From Microbacterium invictum (GTDB taxonomy: Bacteria; Actinomycetota; Actinomycetes; Actinomycetales; Microbacteriaceae), in NCBI RefSeq assembly GCF_034421375.1, contig NZ_CP139779.1, positions 1,302,001 to 1,366,000 of the forward strand: 64,000 bases of DNA, written 5' to 3'. Positions 28,944-36,983 of the stretch are shown piece after piece. Position 1 is the first letter of the stretch; each line of letters opens with the position of its first letter. A program made the translations under genes and the position numbers. Under the pieces are notes generated by a model, which saw only the letters and a program-made list of their open reading frames with translations, had not been told where the DNA came from and made no database searches.

Positions 28944-29459
28944 ATGACCGACGCAGCAGCTCCCAGCCAGGCACGCTCCGTGCTGGCCAGCTTCACCGAG
29001 TACGCCGACGCGCAGGCGATGGTCGACAGGCTGTCTGATCAGCAGTTCCCCGTCGAACACGTAGCGATCATCGGCTACAACGTCCGGATCGAGGAGCAGG
29101 TGACCGGGCGGATGACGAACTGGACGGCCGCCGGCTACGGCGCCGCCTCGGGCGCTTGGTTCGGCCTTCTCATCGGACTGCTCTTTGGGCTGCTGTCCGA
29201 CAACATCGCGGCGTGGATCCTGCTGCTGATCCTCGGCCTCGGACTCGGCGCTCTCTGGGGAGCGGTGTTCGGCTTCGTCGGACATGCGGCCACCCGGGGC
29301 CGCCGCGACTTCAGCTCCGTCAAGCAGTTCCTCGCGGAGCGGTGGGACGTCACCGTCAGGTCCGACGAGCTGCTGCGGGCCCAGAGCCTTTTGGCGAATA
29401 CGACGCAGGGCGCGTCGGCGGCTCCGGCCGAGGGTGATCCGGCAACACCGCGGGCGTGA
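28944..29459 (+). CDS. General-stress-type membrane protein (GSP17M-like)
   Basis: 171 residues. The N-terminus (VLASFTEYADAQAMVDRLSDQQFPVEHVAIIG) matches the general stress protein 17M-like domain. A hydrophobic, Gly-rich hairpin (about 62-115) with GAASGAWFGLLIGLLFGLL is typical of glycine-zipper membrane proteins. The C-terminus is polar. The start ATG 28944 follows GGGGGACC. It is the last core gene before the genomic island, whose left end lies 26 nt past the stop. Confidence 0.8.
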   Translation: MTDAAAPSQARSVLASFTEYADAQAMVDRLSDQQFPVEHVAIIGYNVRIEEQVTGRMTNWTAAGYGAASGAWFGLLIGLLFGLLSDNIAAWILLLILGLGLGALWGAVFGFVGHAATRGRRDFSSVKQFLAERWDVTVRSDELLRAQSLLANTTQGASAAPAEGDPATPRA

Positions 29460-29485
29460 GGGGCGATGTGCGCTCTTGTTCGGGT

Positions 29486-29504
29486 CCCCTGGAGGGACTC
29501 GAAC
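29486..29504. repeat. Left attachment site (19-bp tRNA-Arg 3' fragment)
   Basis: CCCCTGGAGGGACTCGAAC is identical to 51709-51727 inside the tRNA-Arg(CCT) gene. It is only the 3' end of a tRNA (acceptor and T-arm), not a gene. Confidence 0.9.
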
Positions 29505-29617
29505 ACGTTTTGAGCATTTTGCATAGCGGCGTCGAACAACAACTTCCGCGGATTTACGCGGGTTTTCGAGACCACTGCGACATCCGGCGACGTCCGAAAA
29601 CAGCCAGCAGCGAATAA

Positions 29618-29694
29618 GATGCGGCCAAAATGCGGGCAAGAGTTGTTAGTCCTGGAGCAAGCTTCGGGGACATGTCAGAAATGGATGCGGCCAA
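29618..29694. repeat. Probable integrase arm-type sites, left end
   Basis: GATGCGGCCAA occurs at 29618-29628 and 29684-29694, and the related ATGCGGGCAA at 29630-29639. The latter is repeated exactly at 51625-51634 near the right attachment site. Short direct repeats flanking the core on both sides are typical of arm-binding sites for tyrosine integrases. The rest of 29505-29811 contains no convincing gene. Confidence 0.55.
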
Positions 29695-29811
29695 GTCGGT
29701 ATTCGCGGCAACCGGAAGAGCACCACTTTGGGCGGTCTGCTCGCAGCGGCTGGTTTTGTTTGGCAGAGTGCTCAGATGGGCTCAAATGCGCGTTAACGCA
29801 TCCCAATGGTG

Positions 29812-30426
29812 TCAGCGACCGATCGAGGGCCCCGATGGCCTTGAGCGGACGACAGGTCCGGTGAACTGCTCGCGGAGCTGCTGCTCGCGAGCCTGAACGA
29901 GGACCTCCCGACCGGTGGCCTCGTCGACAAGACCCGCAACGCGGGCGCGATTCATCATGCGCGTCGCGGTGCTGACGCTGATGCCGAGCTGTTCCGAGAC
30001 GAGCTTGAGTGGGCCGTCGTTGATAACGGAAGCGAGCCGGTAGAGCCTGACCGCCTCGCGCAGGTTCTGTTCCTCGGAGCGCGACTCGTCCGCCCGCAGG
30101 CGCGCCAGGTACTGTCCGTAGGTCTCCGGCTCGGAGAGATCACCGTCAATGCGGACAACGCGAGCCGCGGCCCACTTGACGATGGCCTGCACTCGGAGGT
30201 CGCGCAGCAGCGTGGTGGTCACCTCATCGCCCTGGCCGCTCCGATCCACTCGAATCGACTCAGCCGCCGCCCGCCTCAGCGTCGGGTCGTACACGACGTG
30301 CGCGCGCACGGCGCCCGGAATGTCAGGAAGACCAGTCACGACGGCGACCCAGGAGCGTGGAATGTGAATGCCGTCGCCGGCGTCGAGGATCTCGTCGTCG
30401 ATCAGTTCGATCGAGAGTTCAGGCAT
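29812..30426 (-). CDS. Putative island transcriptional regulator (HTH)
   Basis: A 204-residue protein. The central part is helical and charged, and near the C-terminus a helix-turn-helix is recognisable: GPLKLVSEQLGISVSTATRMMNRARVAGLV, of the kind found in sigma or Xre-type DNA-binding domains. The N-terminal about 70 residues (beta-rich) are unassigned. It is divergent from the excisionase-like gene, and the shared 110-nt spacer holds a 17-bp direct repeat over a promoter, which suggests it controls that promoter and possibly excision. ATG 30426 is preferred over longer frames because the upstream direct repeats would otherwise be coding. Confidence 0.6.
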   Translation of the reverse strand: MPELSIELIDDEILDAGDGIHIPRSWVAVVTGLPDIPGAVRAHVVYDPTLRRAAAESIRVDRSGQGDEVTTTLLRDLRVQAIVKWAAARVVRIDGDLSEPETYGQYLARLRADESRSEEQNLREAVRLYRLASVINDGPLKLVSEQLGISVSTATRMMNRARVAGLVDEATGREVLVQAREQQLREQFTGPVVRSRPSGPSIGR

Positions 30427-30455
30427 GCTGCGAGTTTCCCAGTTTCGGGGAATGC

Positions 30456-30514
30456 GAGCAAGTGATGACATCGGCCACTCACCGGTGTACAGTGCGTGAG
30501 CAAGTGATGACATC
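30456..30514 (+). promoter_or_regulatory. Promoter with 17-bp direct-repeat operator
   Basis: GAGCAAGTGATGACATC occurs at 30456-30472 and again at 30498-30514, 42 bp apart (four helical turns). TGACAT (30466-30471) and TACAGT (30488-30493) form a 16-bp-spaced -35/-10 pair pointing to the excisionase-like gene, so one repeat covers the -35 and the other the expected start site. This suits a repressor operator. Confidence 0.6.
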
Positions 30515-30538
30515 TACCAATCAGCGGAGGAGAAGGTC

Positions 30539-30718
30539 ATGAACTCATCGCCGAATTCGCTTGCCCTGACGATGAAGGATGCCGCGAAGCTCGTCGGCGT
30601 CGACTACCGCACGATCAAGCTCGGCATCGAGAGCGGGACCATCCCGACGGTCCAGCTCGGCCCGCGCCGGATGATCCCACGCGCCGGACTGCTGCGCGCC
30701 TTCGGCGTCGACGCCTGA
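30539..30718 (+). CDS. Excisionase / AlpA-like small DNA-binding protein
   Basis: 59 residues with a winged helix of the MerR-like excisionase (Xis/HTH_17) type: TMKDAAKLVGVDYRTIKLGIESGTIPTVQLGPRRMIPRAGL. Such proteins bind repeats near attachment sites or act as activators in integrative elements. ATG 30539 follows GGAGGAGAAGGTC, a very strong ribosome-binding site. Its position just inside the left end, opposite the integrase at the right end, fits a recombination directionality factor. Confidence 0.8.
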   Translation: MNSSPNSLALTMKDAAKLVGVDYRTIKLGIESGTIPTVQLGPRRMIPRAGLLRAFGVDA

Positions 30719-31016
30719 TAGCGGCACGACAGGGGAGGCGGCCCGGCGTCCAAGCGGCCGGCAGGCGCGTCGCCATCCATGTTCGCGCGACGCCCGAACT
30801 TGGGGCCCGAGCAGATGCGAAGGCGATCCGTTGGGCCGCGCTAGAGATGCGGCAGCTTTTCGCCGTAGCGCCCGGCATCATCGAAGCATGACGCTCATCG
30901 CCGATGCGACGGACCAGACCCCAGGCGCACTGGATCTCGCGGGCGATACAAAGGTCTGGTCGAAGGGCGCTTCATGGCCGATTTTCGGACACGAATCTCA
31001 CGCCTCCAAACGCGAT
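30719..31016. other. Intergenic stretch, no gene supported
   Basis: About 300 bases between the excisionase-like gene and the 3' end of the helical-domain gene. A plus-strand open frame here runs into the neighbouring gene and resembles nothing. I see no tRNA, repeat or clear terminator. Confidence 0.5.
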
Positions 31017-32000
31017 TTAACTGGCTATCGCTTCCAGTGTCGGAGCCACGATGGCCCACTTCGGTGGGAAGAAGGCGTCGAGCGGTTCGGGTGAGGGGGC
31101 GAACTTGGCCTTGATTCGTGTACGCGCGCTCTTCAGATCAGGCAGCGCCTCACGGCAGTACTTGTCCGTTTCGCAAAAGAGGTTCTGCACGTCAATGGCC
31201 TGCAGCGGTCGCCCAAACAACCCATTGAATGTCAGGTCGCGGGCTGCAAACTCTTCCTCTTGCCGGTCGACCATCCAGTGCACGACATCGCTGGGGGAGT
31301 ATTCGCCCGTGCTCTCAAACACCTTCTTGATTCCGCGGAGCGCACCAGGGCCCGGTTGCGTGAAGTCGTTCTCGGAGAAGTCGGTCAACTCGGAGTAATT
31401 GAGATCGATCGCCACCTGGTACGACATGAAGTCGCCCATCAGTGGAAACCGGTGCAAAGCGTCGTAAACGTCCTTCAAAGATGACGCCTCAAGGATCTGC
31501 TTCTGCAGGTTCTGGATGACGAACATGTCGCGGAACAGCTCGACGTGGTTGAGGTGCTTGATGCCGCGGCCGTACGCGTCCGTCGCGCAGAGGATGAATG
31601 CACCCGTGTACAGCCTGCTGTTCTCGGCACGCACGGCATTCAGTGCCTCTTCGAGTCTGTTGCCGCAGAGGTCGTCGATGACGGGCTTGCGCCCGAGATG
31701 ATGGACGAGGGACCGCCACGTGTTGATGTTGCTGAAAGTTCTGAACAGCACTATCTGGAACGCCAGGTCTTCAGCTGCCGTCGCGTCGTCCACGTAGATT
31801 ACCTCCTTGATGAGGCCCTGGGAGACGCGGTCCGCAGCGCGGTAGACGTTGCAGAACTTGAACTGACGCAGGATCGCGTCGTCCGTCCATGGCCCAGGCT
31901 CGCCCGCGACCCGTCGTTCGTAGACGCGGTGACGCTCGGCGGTGAACCGCCAGAAGATGTCGAACACCTCGTCGCGTGGCTCCGGCGCTATCCGTCCCAC
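31017..32000 (-). CDS. HMUDK-helical / thymine-pyrophosphorylase clade 2-like protein
   Basis: A 327-residue, all-helical protein. The N-terminal EVFDIFWRFTAERHRVYERR, TDDAILRQFKFCNVYRAADRVSQ and ALRGIKKVF match what I recall of the 5-hmdU DNA kinase helical domain, also called alpha-glutamyl/putrescinyl-thymine pyrophosphorylase clade 2, described in phage-type thymine hypermodification systems. No P-loop is present, so kinase activity would need a partner. GTG 32000 is chosen because it follows the stop of the thymidylate-synthase-like gene by one base, with GGAAGGA in that gene's end as ribosome-binding site; translation is coupled. The assignment is family-level recall, not a database result. 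Confidence 0.7.
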   Translation of the reverse strand: MGRIAPEPRDEVFDIFWRFTAERHRVYERRVAGEPGPWTDDAILRQFKFCNVYRAADRVSQGLIKEVIYVDDATAAEDLAFQIVLFRTFSNINTWRSLVHHLGRKPVIDDLCGNRLEEALNAVRAENSRLYTGAFILCATDAYGRGIKHLNHVELFRDMFVIQNLQKQILEASSLKDVYDALHRFPLMGDFMSYQVAIDLNYSELTDFSENDFTQPGPGALRGIKKVFESTGEYSPSDVVHWMVDRQEEEFAARDLTFNGLFGRPLQAIDVQNLFCETDKYCREALPDLKSARTRIKAKFAPSPEPLDAFFPPKWAIVAPTLEAIAS

Positions 32001-32001
32001 G

Positions 32002-33522
32002 TCAATCCTTCCAGTCCGCAAACTTAACGAGCTCGGCCGCTGCTTCACGCACGACCCAGGGGTTCCTGCGGGCGAGCGTCGCCAAGAGAATCCATGCCGA
32101 CGACGCCAGCGCTTCCACGGCTGTTGCTCGTTCCGCGGCACTGTTCGTGCCGCCCACTACCTGTGCTTCTACGTGGTGGTACGCGCCCAGGACCATGCTG
32201 CGAGCGGCTTCGATATCGATAGTCGCATCGCCGGTCATGTATTGTCTGGCCACGCGCTCGAACCCCTCCACTCCGTCGCTCCACGACGCAAGCCCCGGGT
32301 TCGATTCGACGTCTGCAAGGAACGTGCGGTGCTTAACCGCGTACACAAACAGGTCGACGGCGGTGTCGAAACTGACACTCGGCGCCCCGCGCTCGAGGTC
32401 CAAGCGTTCCAGGCGATCGACCTTGCGGGCGACGTTCGGCAGGATCGACAGTAGCTCGCCGCGCCGTTTCCAGCTGTCACCGTATGCATCCGCCTTCACG
32501 CGATGAAGTGAGACCACGAAGTCGGCGAGATAGACGTCTATCGAAGGAGCGCTCGACAGCGTTTCGTCGCGGGACAAAAACTCTCTGCCGGCAGCGCGGA
32601 GACCGAGGTCGGCGACCAAGTCGAAGTGCGAACCTTCCCCACGCTGGTGTGCCCAGTACACGTTCACCATCGTCAGGAAGTCTCGGAGTAGTGGATCGGC
32701 GACCTTTGCCAGAGCTTCCGCGTCCAGGCTCCGCCCTCCACGCGCTTGCGCCTCCAATTCGAACCACTGGTTGAGCGCCGCATCAAATTCGACCAGCGGG
32801 GTCATGAACTGCGGCGCCGCACCCGCCAGATATGGGTCCTCGGCCAGCGCGTTGCCGAGCATGCGTTCGACTCGCCCGAAGTGGCGCTCGTAGAGATGGA
32901 GCGAGCCGATGAAATAGGTAGCGCTCCCTGCCTGTGCACCCGTCCAGAACGACATCATCTCGTGCAGCACGCTCCACTCGAACGTGTTAATGCCGGTGAA
33001 TCCCCACATCAGATCGTTGCTGCGGACCGTAATCGCGAGGTCCAGGACGTCATCGCGGCACGTGAACTGCAGCCAGTTGGTGCAGGGGATGTCCTTCGAC
33101 GGCTGATAGTCGAGCGCGGGGTCGAAGATCGACATCACAGCTCGGCGGCTTTGCCGGTCTTGCGTCAGGACGTCGACGACTGCCGTGAGCTGATCTACGC
33201 CATGCCAGGCCCGCAACCGGGGACCGTAACCGGCGCGCCAGGTCTTGCCGTCGTCGGAGAAGTCCGCCGCCCGAGGAAGGTAACTCACCAGATCTCCGAT
33301 GTCGTTCCTGCCGGAAAGGACCCACAGCGTCTCGTAGATCGCGGCGAACGGATTGTTATTGCGGCCGGGTATGACGATGCAGCGTTCGAGTGGATTGAGG
33401 AGGGTGATGGTCACCTGGCGCAGCTCACGAGTGACCGCCCCGCGAACGTTGGCCATCTGGCCGCGAGACAAGATCTCTGCGGCCTGCGCAAGAAACGCGG
33501 ACTGTGCGTTGCGATATTCCAT
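32002..33522 (-). CDS. Thymidylate-synthase-family protein fused to Nmad1-like domain
   Basis: 506 residues. The N-terminal about 270 residues are a thymidylate synthase fold: catalytic Cys147 (SKDIPCTNWLQF), phosphate-binding RSND (167-170), and GFTGINTFEWSVLHEMM. Phage relatives hydroxymethylate dUMP or dCMP, and retention of Asn179 where TS contacts uracil hints at a dUMP-type substrate. The C-terminal half is helical, with VVSLHRVKADAYGDSWKRRGELL (about 340-362), resembling nucleotide-modification-associated domain 1 (DUF1599). It precedes the helical-domain gene in a coupled operon and is divergent from phosphoesterase sequences. Not the housekeeping ThyA. Confidence 0.75.
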   Translation of the reverse strand: MEYRNAQSAFLAQAAEILSRGQMANVRGAVTRELRQVTITLLNPLERCIVIPGRNNNPFAAIYETLWVLSGRNDIGDLVSYLPRAADFSDDGKTWRAGYGPRLRAWHGVDQLTAVVDVLTQDRQSRRAVMSIFDPALDYQPSKDIPCTNWLQFTCRDDVLDLAITVRSNDLMWGFTGINTFEWSVLHEMMSFWTGAQAGSATYFIGSLHLYERHFGRVERMLGNALAEDPYLAGAAPQFMTPLVEFDAALNQWFELEAQARGGRSLDAEALAKVADPLLRDFLTMVNVYWAHQRGEGSHFDLVADLGLRAAGREFLSRDETLSSAPSIDVYLADFVVSLHRVKADAYGDSWKRRGELLSILPNVARKVDRLERLDLERGAPSVSFDTAVDLFVYAVKHRTFLADVESNPGLASWSDGVEGFERVARQYMTGDATIDIEAARSMVLGAYHHVEAQVVGGTNSAAERATAVEALASSAWILLATLARRNPWVVREAAAELVKFADWKD

Positions 33523-33629
33523 CTCCCCTCCTCCGGTCCAGAGCGTATCGGGGTATGCGCCACTGTCCGCGGATGGCGAGCCGTGCGCTGCGAGGTCTAC
33601 GTAGTCAGTGGGGTGCGGAAAGACCTGCG

Positions 33630-33947
33630 CGGGGAAGTGAGGCGACAGTGTTGCATCTCTCGGACGTTCAGCTCGCAGGCCGTCGGAGGACCGCGGATCA
33701 CGAGGTGGAGGTGATTCCGGTGGATGCTGCCGCCACGCGCAACAGGCTCGTAGAGTCGGCCTCCGCAGGTGCGCGAGGCTTCTCGGGCATCAACGAACCT
33801 CGTTACCGGACGCATCACGAACGCTGTAATGCGAGGTTGCCGGCGAGAAATCGCACCCTGATCGTGGCGGGAAACGAAGAAGTTGATGTGAGGCCGAGTG
33901 CGACACGTGCGTCGCGGCGGATTCGGAAACTGCGCGACGAATACTAA
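33630..33947 (+). pseudogene. Decayed N-terminal fragment of the metallophosphoesterase gene
   Basis: A frame of about 100 codons reads VLHLSDVQL, later VIPVDAAATRNRLVES, and later LIVAGNEEV and RKLRDEY. These line up in order with ILHLSDLHL, AVPASAQASAGDRLRST, VVVPGNHDV and VQLRKHGY of the intact phosphoesterase at 34339, but the GDIVD metal motif is deleted, metal ligands are altered, and the frame ends early. It lies just upstream of, and divergent from, the intact thymidylate-synthase-like gene. Confidence 0.65.
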
Positions 33948-34109
33948 CTCGTGGCTGTTGGAGGCGGCGGTGAATATTGAACCGCCCCTGTCCTGAACGC
34001 CACGGACGACGGCTTCGTGCTGTTGCGCTGAACTCCTTGATCGAATCCGGTCTGCGGGAGGTGACTGTTCCGAGTGAAATTCGTTGCGCGTCGCTCAAGA
34101 TCGCGAGAG

Positions 34110-34275
34110 CGGGACCGCGTCGGGCCTCTCGGATACGTGGAGCGACGAGATCCAGAGAGGCGAGTTCACCGACGTCTGAGTCCCACCCAGAACGCAAGCA
34201 TTCTCTCCATCACGCTCCACTCGAGAACGCCAGCGCCCGAGACGGCGATGTGCTCGATGGCCGGTTGCGTGTCAG
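34110..34275 (-). pseudogene. Decayed fragment of a second thymidylate-synthase-like gene
   Basis: The minus strand reads VLEWSVMERMLAFWVG, closely parallel to TFEWSVLHEMMSFWTG (residues 180-195) of the intact protein at 32002. DNA just beyond it still matches the stretch encoding GSLHLYERH with indels. The frame is broken and the N-terminal 170 or so residues are missing. It sits just upstream of, and divergent from, the intact phosphoesterase gene. Confidence 0.65.
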
Positions 34276-34338
34276 GTCTGTGCGAACTCGCCCCGAAACC
34301 AAGCTCTGGAATGGGCGCCTCTCGGCCATGATAGGGGC

Positions 34339-36498
34339 GTGGCGCGCATCCTGCATCTCTCCGACCTCCATCTCCACGGTGATCGCGATGACGAATTGGT
34401 TGCCGACAACAAGCAGAATGCTGTTCCCGCCTCGGCTCAGGCTTCGGCGGGGGACCGATTGCGCTCGACACTCGAGGCGCTGACACGCGCCGTCAACGAG
34501 GACGAACTCGGGCTCGACTGCATCGTCATCTCGGGCGACATCGTTGACCGCAATGATCCCGGTGGCTACCGTCGTCTGCCGGAGATCCTTGCGCCGCTGG
34601 TGCCGGCCGTGGTGCCGCCTGAGAGGGTCGTTGTGGTGCCGGGGAACCATGATGTACTCCGCGGAGCGCCACCTTCATCCTCTGAGCGCTATGAGGACTT
34701 TGTTCAGCTTCGCAAGCACGGCTACATCACGCCGTTGCTAGAAGGCGTTGACTGGCCGGGAGCAGATGAGGCTCCGGCCCAGCCGACAACGCTCACGGCG
34801 AGGGATGGCTCGTATGTCATCGTTGCGATCAACTCTGCGGATCTCTGTCAGACCGACCTGCCGATTGAGCCCGCTCTCGACTCCCGGTTTAGCCAACTTC
34901 CTAACGCAGGAGATCCGGCGGTCACCGAGCTTCTCAAAGCCTGGGCGGAACGGGGCGAAGTAGATATAGCGTGGCTCGGGCAGCATCAACTCCGGCATGC
35001 AGCCGAGGCTCTTGAAATCGCGTCGAAGCCACTCCGCGATCCGTTGAGAATCACCGTGATGCACCATCAGCTCATGCCGGTCGGTGCGGTAGCCGAAATC
35101 AAGCCCTATGAGTCGATACTGAACTTGGGCGAGGTCCTCGAATGGCTCGCCACACAGCGGGTAGATATCGCGTTACACGGCCACAAGCATGTCTCTCGGC
35201 CCTTTGCGCTGTCGCACCGAGGTCTGACGACCGTCGATGCTGAGCAACGCATGCTGGTAGTGAGCGCTCCCAGCGCAGGGCACATCGATAATCAAGGTTC
35301 GCCCATTGCGCGACTCCTGACGATCGCCCCCACGGCGCCCCGGACTGCGGGCGTGACGATCGTAGATCTCAAGCCTGTTGGCCCGGGAGGGGCGATCGAC
35401 CTCCATAACCTTCCGACTTCGCAGTGGTATCTCAACGATGACGCGGAGAGGGGGCGCATAGTTGGCACGACGGCGCAAGAGGTGCACGAGCGGATTGTCT
35501 CGCTGCCGACTCCGCACAATTCCGCTGCTCTTCCACTCGTGTGCGTTGTCATTGACGGTGCTAGCGGGCTGAGCATCCCTCCGCTCTACCCGGATCTGCC
35601 ATCAACTGAATCGGATCCACAAGCATGGTTCGATCGGACGATCGGGTGGTGGCAGTCGCCTCGAGCGGGCCGAGGCGCCAGCTTTAACCACGGACAGAGG
35701 ATCAGCGCCCACGGGTCGGTTGACCCGGAACTGCAAACCGGCCACACGGACCAACTGAAGGAAGCGGCGCGTGCTCTTGCGGACGATGCGGAAACCAGCC
35801 GGGCCGTCGCCATTCTGGTCGAGCCGTCCGCAGATCTCTCTGCTGAAAGGCGCTTGTTTCCCGCGTTTGTCCTCGTCCAGTTCCAGATTCGCGCGGGGCA
35901 GGTTCACGTCACCGCCTATTTCCGAAAGCAAGAGATGCCGCATTGGTGGCCGATCAACGTGGGAGAGCTCGCCCACCTACAGGGCCGGCTAATCGAGGAT
36001 CTCTCCGCCCGGGGCAAGCACTACGCCCCGGGATCGATTACGACGATCACCGCCCACCCCGCGTTCGGTCGCGGCACGCCACGCGTCCAGATTCCGGACC
36101 TCGACCGCCGAGCCGATAAGCCAATCCGGCTCCTGGAACTGGTCATGCCGCTCTACGGAGTCGGCGACGCCGGGAAGGCGCGGAACGCCTGGGTGGTTGC
36201 TCTGTCGGACTGGGCTCCAAGCGAGAAGGCTCCAGCAGATGGCGACCCTGTCCCGGTCTTCGGCCTCAAGGAGTTGATCACGGCACTAAGAGAAGCGAGG
36301 GTGATCGCGGGAAGCACTCAAGACCAAGTCGAGCTTGAAGAGCAACTGACGACGCTGCTTCTGATCTGCGAGCGATATCTGGCGACGAATGACGACGATC
36401 GAGCGAGGGCTCGACTGCCGTGGCTCGACGCCGTGCCCGGGCGACTCAACCGCCTGCAGAATATCGTCGACCGCATTCTTGGGGTTATTGATGACTAA
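34339..36498 (+). CDS. Large metallophosphoesterase with uncharacterised C-terminal domain
   Basis: 719 residues. The N-terminal about 300 residues are a calcineurin-like phosphoesterase with all metal motifs: HLSDLHLHGD, ISGDIVD, VVPGNHDV, MHHQLMP and LHGHKH. The remaining 400 residues contain no family I recognise; they look alpha/beta (VLVQFQIRAGQVHVTAYFRKQEM) with a helical end. It probably cleaves a phosphodiester or phosphomonoester of a nucleotide or nucleic acid. GTG 34339 follows AGGGGC. It is divergent from the thymidylate-synthase remnant, and the paired remnants show the two genes belong together. Confidence 0.75.
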   Translation: MARILHLSDLHLHGDRDDELVADNKQNAVPASAQASAGDRLRSTLEALTRAVNEDELGLDCIVISGDIVDRNDPGGYRRLPEILAPLVPAVVPPERVVVVPGNHDVLRGAPPSSSERYEDFVQLRKHGYITPLLEGVDWPGADEAPAQPTTLTARDGSYVIVAINSADLCQTDLPIEPALDSRFSQLPNAGDPAVTELLKAWAERGEVDIAWLGQHQLRHAAEALEIASKPLRDPLRITVMHHQLMPVGAVAEIKPYESILNLGEVLEWLATQRVDIALHGHKHVSRPFALSHRGLTTVDAEQRMLVVSAPSAGHIDNQGSPIARLLTIAPTAPRTAGVTIVDLKPVGPGGAIDLHNLPTSQWYLNDDAERGRIVGTTAQEVHERIVSLPTPHNSAALPLVCVVIDGASGLSIPPLYPDLPSTESDPQAWFDRTIGWWQSPRAGRGASFNHGQRISAHGSVDPELQTGHTDQLKEAARALADDAETSRAVAILVEPSADLSAERRLFPAFVLVQFQIRAGQVHVTAYFRKQEMPHWWPINVGELAHLQGRLIEDLSARGKHYAPGSITTITAHPAFGRGTPRVQIPDLDRRADKPIRLLELVMPLYGVGDAGKARNAWVVALSDWAPSEKAPADGDPVPVFGLKELITALREARVIAGSTQDQVELEEQLTTLLLICERYLATNDDDRARARLPWLDAVPGRLNRLQNIVDRILGVIDD

Positions 36499-36752
36499 GG
36501 TGGCAGTTCCCCGGGCGCGGGCCTGTATGTATTGGACCATGAGGACGAAGACCCCCTTCATCGTCAACGTCGTTACGTGATCCCGAGGTCGCCCCTGTTA
36601 AGGTCTGCGTCCCATGTGATCGACGACTGGCTGGGCGAGAAACTCGGAAGCGCGCGGCGGTCCGTGCCTTGTGGTTGCATTCGGGATGCGCAAGCGGTCG
36701 GGTGAGTCCACGGGTGGGCTTGCCGTCGTCGGTAACCTCGTCCTCCAACGCC

Positions 36753-36917
36753 CTATACACACGGCTGGTGAATGGTGCGAAGCGCTCGCATTTGAGCGAA
36801 GACCGTCGACTCGGCCGAGCGTCGGAGGCGATTCAGCTGCGTCGACTTGCCGGATTGATCGACTCCCTCGACACAATCACGGCGCCCGGTGCGGATCGAG
36901 AAGTGAGCCTTGGCCAT
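36753..36917 (-). pseudogene. Thymidylate-kinase-like P-loop fragment
   Basis: A 54-codon remnant begins MAKAHFSIRTGRRDCVEGVD and contains a Walker A loop GVDQSGKS followed by TQLNRLRR, the start of a TMP-kinase (deoxynucleoside monophosphate kinase) fold. It stops soon after, and I find no convincing remainder downstream at 36500-36752. It is divergent from the zinc-ribbon gene with 66 nt between them. It may be the relic of a kinase that served the thymine-modification genes. Confidence 0.55.
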
Positions 36918-36983
36918 CACCCCCACCCTCTCCGCCCAGCGTGGCTCCCAGGGTGTGTCGGAGGCCAGCCGTAGCATCAAAGT

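Noticed and set aside
29486..29504. A second tRNA gene at the left end of the island
   Set aside because: Only 19 bases of the 3' end are present; no anticodon arm, so it is an attachment duplicate.
30831..31094. A possible plus-strand small protein after the excisionase-like gene
   Set aside because: It overlaps the 3' end of the helical-domain gene, has no ribosome-binding site of note and matches nothing.
31017..33522. Calling the TS-like gene the host thymidylate synthase
   Set aside because: It carries a long extra helical domain, is coupled to a hypermodification-type gene, lies in an island and diverges from ThyA in the RSND-to-Asn region.
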